Assembly: GCA_016703065.1 (NCBI GenBank)
Contig: JADJCU010000001.1
Location: 310,001 to 374,000 of the forward strand
From: a bacterium
GTDB taxonomy: Bacteria > Electryoneota > RPQS01
Length of the DNA: 64,000 bases
Direction of reading: 5' to 3'
The position numbers and the translations under genes are program-made. The notes below the pieces were generated by a model. It did no database searches and had not been told where the DNA came from. It saw only the letters and a list, made by a program, of their open reading frames with translations. Shown here piece after piece: positions 52,842 to 62,658 of the stretch (positions within the stretch are counted from its first letter, which is position 1; every line of letters begins with the position of its first letter).

Positions 52842-54287
52842 CTATTTGACCAAGAGCATCTTGATTGCGGCGACTTGGCCATGAGCGGCGAGTTTGGCAA
52901 AGTAGATTCCCGAAGCAAGCTCCGTTCCGTCAAACACAAAATCATATTTTCCAATATCAAGAGTCCCAGCAACAAGAGTCTCGACGAGACGGCCTGTGCT
53001 GTCGAAGACCTGCAGATGAACATAGTCGCGGCGATCCAGCGAAAACGAAATGCTTGTATTTGGATTAAACGGGTTCGGGAAATTCTGTGCAAGGGTGAGT
53101 GACTGGGGAGCTGGAGTCCATGGGGGCGCGACGGATGATTCTGCGGGGTACAGGTAGATCAGTGCGTCGTCCAGGTGGCCCCGCCAATTGCCCCAGCTAT
53201 GGCCTTCGTGCACGGTAAGGAAAAAGTGCGGATAGGATTGTGATTCCAGAGTTTGTACAAGCTGAGTCGTCAGCGGAATCAGCTCCGAAATGTCGTAGGT
53301 CCCAATGTCGACATAGAAGTTAAGGCCAAGATCGGCGTTCGCCTCGATAGTGTCCAATACTGATTGCTGAACGAACGGGGATACGGCGCCAATTGAACCA
53401 AAAACATCGGGATAGGTCGTCCCAAGCCAAAGGGCAATGTTGCCGCCGTAAGAGGCGCCGAGGGTGCCACGCTGTGTCGGCGCCGTACAGGTTCTGTAGG
53501 CGGAGTCAATGAAGGGAAGGAGTTCCTCGGTGATGAAGCGTCCGAAGGCGGCTTGCAGGTTGCCCGCGTATTCGGGTGTTCGATTTACAGGAGGGACAAA
53601 GACGACGATCATGGGGTCAATGTCGCCGTGAAAGATATGGTAGTCGAGGATCCGGTCGGCACTACCGAGGCTGAGATACTCGAGACCGTCGTGAACCACG
53701 AGGAGAGGGTAGCAGTCGCCGGAATCGGAGTAGCCGGCCGGAGTGTAGATTCTCACCTGCCGAGTATTGCCCATGTTCGCGCTGGTAAACATGGTGTCTC
53801 GGAGCGAGCCATGCGCTATTTCTGGATAATACGAAATGCCCACCGGTTGTGTAAAGTCCGGCATTCGGAGCTCGGAATTCGGTCCAAAGCCGCCGGACAC
53901 CGTGAATGGATTTCGGGGGTCGAGAATCCAGCTCGACCCGTTGATTACATATTTATAGTCCAGACGAGCATCAGATTCGAAGACCTGAGTGCGATACCAG
54001 AGATCGGTGCCCCCGGCTCGCGACATCGAGTGGGCGGTCGGTGACCAGCCGTTGGCGTCACCGGGGATGTTGACCGAGGTTGTGGCTCCGCGATAGAGAA
54101 AGTGGGCCTGGTCCGGCGGCTCGACAAAAGGGAAGGCCGGAACGGCAGCCATGAAGCTGTCGACGATGGCCGGGCGTTCTTCAATCGGTGCAGAGTTGAT
54201 CCGCGACAGGAAATCGGCAAAGGTCTGGGCAAAGGCCGCAGACTGAATGGCCAGAAGGCAGATTATGCCATAAAATGATAGGCGCAT
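52842..54287 (-). CDS. T9SS-sorted esterase (enterochelin esterase-like)
   Basis: A 481-residue protein: signal peptide (1-20); an N-terminal early-set Ig/CBM48-like domain ('AHFLYRGATTSVNIPGDANGW', in part); an alpha/beta-hydrolase of the Esterase D/Fes group with nucleophile S in 'GASYGGNIAL', acid D in 'VDIGTYD' and His in 'VHEGHSWGNW'; and a T9SS domain (AQNFPNPFNPNTS to KMLLVK). Domain order matches Fes-like esterases and feruloyl esterases that act on plant material or siderophores; substrate uncertain. ATG 54287 has a weak ribosome binding site; the frame continues 47 codons upstream without homology. Confidence 0.9.
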   Translation of the reverse strand: MRLSFYGIICLLAIQSAAFAQTFADFLSRINSAPIEERPAIVDSFMAAVPAFPFVEPPDQAHFLYRGATTSVNIPGDANGWSPTAHSMSRAGGTDLWYRTQVFESDARLDYKYVINGSSWILDPRNPFTVSGGFGPNSELRMPDFTQPVGISYYPEIAHGSLRDTMFTSANMGNTRQVRIYTPAGYSDSGDCYPLLVVHDGLEYLSLGSADRILDYHIFHGDIDPMIVVFVPPVNRTPEYAGNLQAAFGRFITEELLPFIDSAYRTCTAPTQRGTLGASYGGNIALWLGTTYPDVFGSIGAVSPFVQQSVLDTIEANADLGLNFYVDIGTYDISELIPLTTQLVQTLESQSYPHFFLTVHEGHSWGNWRGHLDDALIYLYPAESSVAPPWTPAPQSLTLAQNFPNPFNPNTSISFSLDRRDYVHLQVFDSTGRLVETLVAGTLDIGKYDFVFDGTELASGIYFAKLAAHGQVAAIKMLLVK

Positions 54288-54622
54288 GATCAGAGCGGGT
54301 GTCGAATGCGAATGATACAATGTCTGCCCGCTTGGAAGCGGGGGAATTGCGCGTTGCAGACGGAAATTCGGACGGTGGAGTTCGCCTCGATGTCCGTTCG
54401 GGATGGCGATATTGGGGAACAACCGCAACTCTCCTCGCGGTTTGATTCCTCATGGTCCCCAGAGGTCCGGGGCAAGACTGCATAGCAATATATAGGTGTT
54501 GAGGGAGAAATGCACGAGACGCGAACGGGCACAATATGGTGAGGAGAGGATATTACACGGAGAATCTAATTCTAAGGTTAAGAATTGCTGGGGGTGAAAA
54601 TGCGAAAAAGTGACGCAAACAC
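54288..54622. other. Divergent intergenic region
   Basis: Between the minus-strand esterase and the plus-strand TonB receptor. It contains open frame upstream of the esterase with no recognisable homology and, at its right end, the promoter at 54623. No RNA gene seen. Confidence 0.3.
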
Positions 54623-54651
54623 TTGACAATTATTGGGCTGAGGCTTACCTT
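54623..54651 (+). promoter_or_regulatory. Sigma70-like promoter of the TonB receptor operon
   Basis: TTGACA (54623-54628), 17-base spacer, TACCTT (54646-54651). About 75 bases before the receptor start. Confidence 0.55.
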
Positions 54652-54684
54652 ACGCTCACGAAGAAAATAAAGAGGAATGCTGCC

Positions 54685-54708
54685 ATGTTCTGGTACGCGA
54701 CAGGATAG
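54685..54708 (+). other. Upstream mini-ORF in the TonB operon leader
   Basis: ATG-TTC-TGG-TAC-GCG-ACA-GGA-TAG encodes MFWYATG, with AAGAGGA (54670-54676) eight bases upstream, a better ribosome binding site than many genes here. It ends 17 bases before the receptor ATG. Three consecutive aromatic codons are unusual. Whether it is translated is unknown. Confidence 0.35.
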
Positions 54709-54725
54709 CGTCGAGGACTATACAT

Positions 54726-57475
54726 ATGTGGTTGGGAAATCGGAGTTTCCGAAACGGGACGGCCGGGTTGTGGCTATTTATAGTCATGAGCTCGGCTGTT
54801 TTTGCTGGCACGACCGGCAAAATTGCAGGTCGAATAACGGATAATGAGAACGGCGATGCGGTGATTGGAGCCGCCGTTCTTGTCCAAGGGACGAGTTTGG
54901 GCGCCGCTGCGGATATTAATGGTGATTTCTATATCCTCAATGTGCCTCCCGGCAACGTGACGCTGAAGGTCAATGCGATCGGATATGCGCCGCAGACGCT
55001 GGAAGGGCTGCGGGTGATCTCGGATCAGACATCGACGGTCAACTTCGAGCTGTCGGTTGAAGCGCTGACTACGGGGGAAGTTGTGATCACCGCTGAGCGG
55101 AAGCTGATTGAGAACGACCGCACGTTTGCGACGTCGACCGTGGGGAGTGCCGACATGCAGGCGCTGCGGGTGGCCAATCTGGCTCAAGTCATCGAGATGG
55201 GGGGGGGGGGGGGGGGCGGGGGGGGCCGCGGCGGCCGTTCGGGTGAAGTGATGTACCTCGTTGACGGAATCTCGGTCACCGATGCGTACGACAACAGCCA
55301 AGGGACGCAGGTTGATAACAAAGTCGTGCAGGAGCTGCAGGTTATCAGCGGCACATTCAACGCTGAATACGGACAGGCGATGTCGGGTATCGTGAATATC
55401 GTGACAAAAGAGGGCGCGCCCGAGTATCACGGCACCGCGAGCACGGAATTCGGCGACTATGTTTCGAGTCATGACGACACGTGGATGAATATCGGTCATG
55501 TGTCGCCGCTGGATGTTCAGGACTATACTTTCACGCTGTACGGCCCGACGCCGCTGATGAACAAGCTCTCGTTTTACGGGAGCTTGCGCTATTTAGATGA
55601 TGACGGGTGGCTGTATGGACAGCGACGGTGGAACGTTTATAATCCGAACGTCGATCCGGAACATTTCTCCGATTCTTCATACGTCTTGCGTGATGGTGAC
55701 GAATCGTACGCCGCGATGAACTACAATCTTGAGCGGTGGGCGAACCTCAAGCTGAGCTATCCGTTGAACGAGAAGACGAAGCTCAGTTACTCGACGTTTT
55801 ACAGCGCGCGTACATACCGGGACTATGCGCACGACTGGAAGTATATTCCGGACGGTACGCTGCGGCGGTACCGAGATGGCCGGACCAACGTGCTGCGGCT
55901 CAATCAGACGTTATCGGCGGCGGTGTTTTACGAGGCGTCCCTGACAAACACGTACAGCGAGTACCAGCATTATTTGTTTGAAGACTGGGACGATGAGCGG
56001 TACTTGCATCCGGACTACGCGGTGAAGCCGGCGGGGAATACGCTGTTCGTCGCGGGGACGGATCTGGCGCGGTTCAGGCGGTATACGAATACGAACCAGG
56101 TGACGGGCGCTATGTCGTGGCAGGTGGGCAAACTGCATCTGCTGAAGGGAGGGCTTGATCTCAAGGCACACGAGGTGTTCTATGAGGACATCACGCTCTC
56201 GCCGCCGCAGGTGATCACTTCGCGAGAGTGGGATTTCTCGATTGAGCCATTGTCGGCGCGGTCGCATGACATGTACAAGAATAATCCGACGGAGTTCGGG
56301 CTGTATGTTCAGGACAAGTTTGAGCTGCCGTCGCTGATCGTGAATTTCGGACTCCGGTTTGATTATTTTGATCCGGACGGGCGAGTGCCGACCGATCCGC
56401 GGGACCCGTCGATTTATGATCCGCTGCAAGAGTGGCGGGTGGTCGATGGCGACAGTGTGAATGTGTTGGAAGACACGGCGGCGGAGCGGAGGCGTATTGG
56501 TACGACGACGTGAAGGCGAAGACGAGGATTTCGCCACGGCTGGGCGTCGCGTACCCGATGTCGGACAAGGGGGTATTTCACTTCGCATACGGTCATTTCG
56601 TACAGCGTCCGACGTTTGAGAAGATGTATGAGAATCCGGAATGGGAGATGGCTGAAGGTGTGGGACTGAACACGAAGATGGGCAATCCGGATTTGGATAT
56701 GGAAGAGACCGTGACGTACGAATTCGGGTTCCAGCAGCAGATTCACGAAGACATTGCCGTTTCGACGTCGGTCTTCATGCGCGATATTCGGAGTCTGGTG
56801 GGTTCAGACAGGATCGTGAAGACACGTTCCGCGGGCAAGGACTACGCGCAGTATGTGAACCGGTCTTACGGAGAGGTGAAGGGGATCACGCTTTCGCTTG
56901 ACAAGCGGATGGCGAACAACTTCAGCGCCTTCGTGGACTACACGTATCAGGTGGCGGAGGGTGACGCGAGCGATGCAAGCCAGGCCTTTGACGCGCAGAG
57001 CGGCAGCAGCCCGACATCACCCGAGCGGCAACTATTGCCGCTTGATTGGGACCGCAGGCACACGCTGAATGCGAGCTTGACGTACCTTGTGCCGGGCAAC
57101 AAGGGGTACGGAGCGACGGTGCTGGGGAAGTACGGCAGCGGGTTGCCGTATACGTTGGATATTCGCGGCGTGCGGACGGGGTTTGAGAATGACGGCAGAC
57201 GGCCTGACTTTTACAATCTTGATTTGAATCTGTTCAAGTCATTCCCGTTGGCGCGGCAGAAGCTGCTGCTGGTTATGACGGTGCAGAACGCGTTGGATAT
57301 CAAGAATGAGGATTCGGTGTACGGCGACACGGGGCGCGCCGGATATAGAGACCCGGAAGGGTATATCGGAGACGGCGAGTGGTCGGACATCAATACGCTG
57401 GATGAGGTGTATCCTGATCCGTCGAAGTTCTCGCGGCCGAGACTGGTTAAACTGGGCGTGACCTACGAATTCTGA
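54726..57475 (+). CDS. TonB-dependent receptor with N-terminal carboxypeptidase-like domain, one frameshift
   Basis: About 916 residues in two frames. Signal peptide 1-27; a carboxypeptidase-regulatory-like domain ('GTTGKIAGRITDNENGD' to 'VNFEL'); a plug domain containing 'GRGGRSGEVMYLVDGISV'; and a 22-strand-type barrel ending in F ('LGVTYEF'). The break is near 56483 (GAGCGGAGG, one base missing joins 'AAE' to 'EAYWYDDVKAKTRIS'). An 18-G run at 55199 encodes a Gly stretch in the plug. GAGGA precedes ATG 54726. The stop overlaps the next start (TGATG). Ligand unknown; the partner gene is not SusD-like. Confidence 0.9.
55199..55225 (+). repeat. Poly-G tract (G18-C-G8) in the TonB receptor plug
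   Basis: Eighteen consecutive G, one C, eight G. Encodes nine Gly after IEM. Long homopolymers are prone to slippage in cells and to error in sequencing. Confidence 0.85.
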
Positions 57476-60400
57476 TGAAACAGTATCTCAAATACATTTT
57501 GATAGCCGCAGCCCTGGGCGCATTTGCGGCGTTGGCCTACGGGCAAGCGGAGGACATGAAGCAATTCAAGGGCGATCCACTGAACCGCGCCAAGAATTAC
57601 ATGAGCGGCAATCTCGTGCAGACTGTGTTTTACAACTACGGTCTGGTGGGGAATATCGGGGAAATCTCCGGCGAGTGGCCGATCGGCACGGGCAATGAAT
57701 ACGTGGGCGATGTGTCGCCGCTGGTAGGTATTGAGTTTATTCATCCGTCGGGAGATACGCTGCGGTCCGTGTGTACGACGGACGGACCACGCGGCAGTCC
57801 GGACGGACCGGCGGGCGGCGGCGCCTTCTGGGGATTTGAAGCATTGCCGGGATTTAACGCCCCGGGACTCGGAGGACGTGATCCGCTCGTTGCGATGTCG
57901 AATCAGGACTCCACGTGGCCGTCCATCTGGCCGGACAAATTTTACTCGGACTCTTTGTCGGGCGACAAGGGGTGGGCGCGGGATCACAACGATCCGGGTT
58001 GGCGCGGTTCATGGAACGGCTACTTCGGCAAGGACGTCATGAATGCCGATCAAGAGACGTATTTCCAGATGGACGATCACGCGGACCTCGAATGGTTCAT
58101 GCGGACGGACAGTCTGGGGAATCCGCAGTATTACTATCCGCTCGATGCCGACACGTCGCGACGCGGCTTAGGTCTGCGCGTGCTTGTGCGCGGTTTGCAA
58201 TGGGCGCACTTCATGGCACAGGACGTGATTTTCTGGCTTTACGAAGTGACGAACATCAGCGACAAGACGTATGACAAGGTATCGTTCGGCATGGTGGTGG
58301 GCACACTGTCCGGCGGGCGGCAGGACTCCAACGACGACTTGGCCGATTTCGATATTGAAAACGACATAACGTACTCGTACGACAATCCGCTGACCAATAA
58401 TGCGTCACCGGGTTGGGACCCTGTTTCGGACAACATTTTGGTTGGGTATGTAGGGTATGCCTTCCTGGAATCGCCGGGCAATCCGCTGGACGGCATTGAT
58501 AACGACGGCGACAGCCAGGATCCGTCGAGTCCACGGTTAACGGGGGATGTGTTGAGTCAGATGCTGCAGCCGCGGGCGTTTGTGCCGGGCCAGCAGATTA
58601 TTCTGATTGACTATGACACATACGAGCGGACAATATCGCAGTTCCCGATTTCGGGTGCACTGCGGTTTGATGTGCACGGCCGTGAGTACATGATTGAGCC
58701 GGGGGTACAGGTTGTTGAGGACGGCGGTAACGGAATCGATGACAATTTGAATGGGTTGATCGACGAGCGCGGAGGTCATCAGGACCTCGCGTATGTCAAC
58801 TACTTCACAGGCGCCGGACTAAGCGACTTGCTGCTTGATGAAGCGCGCGATGACGGCATTGATAACGACGGTGATTGGGACCTATTGACGGACGACGTGG
58901 GCAGCGACGGCGTGCCCGCCTCGGGTGGTGACGCGGGCGAGGCGGATGGTCAGCCAACCAACGGCGAACCGCACTTTGACAAGACGGACATAGACGAGTC
59001 GGATCAGATCGGATTGACGGCCTTTGACTATTTTGCACCGTCGAATGCCGTGCGCATGCGCGACGACGAGGCAATCTGGACGCGGATGACTCCGGGCCAC
59101 TTCACGCCCGAGGAGTCGCTACATGTTGCGCGTGACGGTGACTTCATTTATGGTTCGGGCTATTTCCCGCTGCGGCCCGGACAAACGGAGCGCTTCTCGA
59201 TGGCGCTCGCCTACGGCGAGGACCTCGCAGATATCACGGACAACAAGATCACTGTTCAGCAGATCTACGACGACAATTACAATTTTGCGCGTCCGCCGGA
59301 AAAGCCAACCTTGTGGGCAGTGCCGGGCGACGGCAGAGTAACGCTCTACTGGGATGGACGGGCCTCGGAGGCGTCGCTTGACCCGGTATGCCATTGCTAC
59401 GATTTTGAAGGATACAAGATTTACCGTTCGACAGACGCGGCCTTCAATGAGGTGTTTACGGTCACGGACGGTTTAGGCCGCAAGGTCTTCCATCAGCCGA
59501 TTGAGCAGTTCGATCTCGACAACAGTCTGGCTTATGTGGATACGACCTACTTCCAGCACGTGGACAGCGCGAAGTGCGACAGCTTCCACGCGGACACGAC
59601 GCAGACGTGGACATACGTGTGGTGTTACCGTGACAGTCTGATTGAGGATAGCAACGCGGTCAGCGTGTCGGGATTCTTCCCGCTGATTCGCAACTCGGTC
59701 ATCTACTATCTTGGTGATAATTCGGGCTTGCAGCATTCGTGGGTCGATACGACGGTTGAAAACGGACAAACGTACTATTATGCGCTTGTGGCCTATGACC
59801 GAGGTGATATCAACCGCGGGATATTGCCGGCGGAGAACAGCAAGACAATCTTGCAGGCCCGCAACGGTGATCTAACGCTTGACATCAATACCGTAGTGGT
59901 TACGCCGCGCGCTCCGGTGCTTGGCTATGAGCCGCCGGAATTCAGCTTGATCGAACATTTCAATGGTTCGGGAACAGGCACGATCGCGATTGAGACGGTC
60001 GATCCGGGCCAAGTGCAGGACGACAGGGTCTATTCATTCAAATTTGATCGACCGACGAGCACGTCAAGCGTGTCGTACTCGATTCTGCGTTCGTTTGAAG
60101 GCCAGACAGACACGCTGGTGGATCTGGCACCGCTTACGGTTGAACAAAACCTGCTGGTACAAGCACAGCGATTCGGCAGTTATTACGATTCGCTGTTTAA
60201 TCTGGAGCCGGGGACGTTTGATCCGGTGCGGTATTTCGGCGTCGCAGGTTCGCAGATTTACGACGGGCAGCGGGCTTACATTCTCACGCCGTGGCAGGAG
60301 TCGCTGATTCAGGCAGCATCAGGCTGGGCGGACACATCGAAGGGGCTCTACGACTTCATCTTCAATCTGGCGAACTATGGCAATGTTTACCTGTTCGGAA

Positions 60401-61102
60401 CGGCGCTGCCGGGGGATTTCCTGATTGAATGGGGCAATGGTGTAGTTGACACGTCACAGTATTTCAATTGGTACAATCTGCTCGAATGGCCCGCGACTCC
60501 GGTAGATTTCCGGATCAAGAATCAAAGCACGAACGAGTATATCAACTTCGCGTTCGACGAGCTGCCGGCGACGACGAACGGTATGGTGGACCACGGTGAA
60601 GTCATCATCTTCATGGAGGATACGCTGATCACGTGGTCGCTGGAATTCAGAGAGCGGCCCGCAAACGGCGACACGATTCGACCGAGTGCCGGCGACGAAT
60701 TGCTGCTGCGACTCTATCAATCGTATACATCACGAGACGAATTCCGCTATACGACCAAGGCGGCCAAGGTGAATCCTGACGCTGTTGATCTTGATCGCAT
60801 CAATGTCTATCCGAACCCCTACGTTGCGGCATCACCGCAAGAGCCGCCGAATCAATACGCAGCAGGGGCGCGGCGAACGGCGAATTACATTTAATCATTT
60901 GCCGGACCGGTGCACGATTCGGATCTACACCGTGCGCGGCGAGCTGGTGGATGAGCTCGAGCACGCAGCCGGGATTGATGACGGAACGGAGAATTGGGAC
61001 CTGCGCTCGAAGGACGGGCTCAATGTGGCATACGGAGTGTATCTGTATCATGTCGATTCGCCGTACGGTGAGAAGACGGGAAGGTTTGCGGTGATCAAGT
61101 GA
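57475..61102 (+). CDS. 1200-aa secreted protein with FlgD-like C-terminal domain, one frameshift
   Basis: About 1208 residues in two frames. Signal peptide 1-24; a long region with Ca-binding-like segments ('GIDNDGDSQDP', 'GIDDNLNGLIDERG', 'DGIDNDGDWDLL'); Fn3-like domains ('KPTLWAVPGDGRVTLYWDG'); and a C-terminal 'INVYPNPYVAAS' to 'VAYGVYLYHVDSPYGEKTGRFAVIK'-type domain (in part), common at the end of FCB secreted proteins. The frame shifts near 60866 (GGGG; one G too many; removal gives 'AAGRGERRITF'). ATG 57475 overlaps the receptor's TGA. Position between a TonB receptor and a PorV-like gene suggests a surface partner of the receptor. No catalytic domain recognised. Confidence 0.85.
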
Positions 61103-62129
61103 ACAGCTTGTTAAGCTGGCTTTGCGCAAGCGCAATCTTCCTCGGCGCGGTGGTTTCCACACCTGCTTACGCAGTGGTAAGGTGGGCACAACGGCGGCGC
61201 CATTCCTGAATATCGCGGTGGGTTCGCGGGCCCTGGGGATGGGCGGCGCGTTTACGGCAATGGCGGACGATGCCACGGCACTCTATTGGAATCCGGCCGG
61301 GATCGCGGGAATCGACAAATTCTCGACTAATCTGGTCCACACGGACTGGCTTGTGGACCTGCGGTTTGATGTTGTGGGCGCGGTACTCCCGCTCGCTCAT
61401 GACGACGCAGTAGGTGTGCAAATGACGCTCCTGACGATGCCGGATCAGGAGATCACGACCACGAATCAGGGCCAGCAGGACGGAATCGGCGTGTATTACA
61501 GCGCAGGAAGCATGGCACTGCAGGCCACTTATGGTAAGCAGTTTACGGACCGGTTCAAGCTGGGATTATCCGGAAAGTATATTCGCGAGTGGATTTGGCA
61601 CGAGTCGGCGGCGACGATGGCCTTTGACCTCGGCAGTCTTTATACGACCGATTTGAACGGTATGAGAATTGGTGTGTCGATCTCCAACTTCGGTGGTAAG
61701 TTGCAGATGACGGGCCGAGATCTGGTGAATGAGTTTGACATCGACCCCATACGTGAAGGACACAACACAAGTGTGCTGGCAAACCTGGCTACCGATAAGT
61801 GGCCGCTGCCGTTGATGCTGCGATTTGGATTGGCAATGGAGGCCTTTGAGAACGAAAAGCACCGGCTGTCGGTCGCAGCGGATGCCATGCACCCGAATGA
61901 TAACGACGAATCGGTGAATTTCGGCGCAGAATACGCGTACCGTGAGCAGTTCTTTTTCCGTTCGGGGTATAAGTCGCTCTTCCTGAAGGACTCCGAAGAA
62001 GGCATGACGATGGGCTTCGGCATCAAGCTGAAAACGCGCGGCGGACCGGTGTTCGCACTCGATGCCGCGTATGAAGATTTCGGCCGGTTCGACGCCGTCT
62101 ATAAATACTCCGTCGGCATCAGCTACTAA
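61099..62129 (+). CDS. PorV/PorQ-family outer-membrane protein, one frameshift
   Basis: About 343 residues in two frames. GTG 61099 overlaps the upstream TGA (GTGA) and opens a signal peptide 'NSLLSWLCASAIFLGAVV...AYA'; near 61172 one base is missing, after which 'SGKVGTTAAPFLNIAVGSRA' and 'GMGGAFTAMADDATALYWNPAGIAG' follow, the hallmark of PorV/PorQ and the UPF0164-like barrel. In Bacteroidota, PorV is an outer-membrane component of the T9SS that delivers cargo to the sortase PorU. Several copies per genome are common in FCB candidate phyla, so this one may serve the adjacent secreted protein. A family C cluster begins at its stop codon. Confidence 0.88.
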
Positions 62130-62475
62130 CCAGCGTACCGCCAGCGTACCGCTGGACCTGTTGCGCTGGCGCGGAAGCGCTTAAATGGATGGGGTTGTAC
62201 GACCCCCTTCCCCTTCTACCCCTTCCCCGGTGAACGGCAGGCGTACCGCTGGACCCGCTTGAAAGCGGGGCACATTGCGCTGGCGCGAAAAGTTTGGAGT
62301 TGGTGGGGTGGTTGTAGAACACCATTCCCCCGTGACCAGCGTACCGCCAGCGTGCCGCTGGACCTGTTGCGCTGGCGCGGAAGCGCTTAAATGCATGTGG
62401 TGGTAAGACCCCCTTCCCCGGTGACCAGCGTGCCGCTGGACCTGTTGCGCTGGCGCGGAAGCGTACCGCTTGGTC
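62127..62475 (+). repeat. Cluster of four family C elements
   Basis: Units begin at about 62127 (directly on the PorV stop), 62240, 62338 and 62424. Typical unit: CCAGCGTACCGCTGGACC, TGTTGCGCTGGCGC, GGAAGCGCTTAAATG. The second unit carries CCCGCTTGAAAGCGGG in the middle. They fill most of the 529-base gap between the PorV-like and the last gene, with C/T-rich stretches (CCCCCTTCCCC) between them. Confidence 0.85.
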
Positions 62476-62658
62476 AATGTGCTTGGTTGTTGATTCCGGC
62501 AGGGTTGCGCGCTGCTTAACCCGGCCCGGCGAACAAAGGTCTCCGTGAGCGGGGCAGATGAAAACATCTGCCGCCGCGAATCTCAGACGTCTCGAGTTAG
62601 AATTCGCACCTTTTGAGATATTCACTCACTAATAGATTTGGTCAAGGAGGACCCAATC

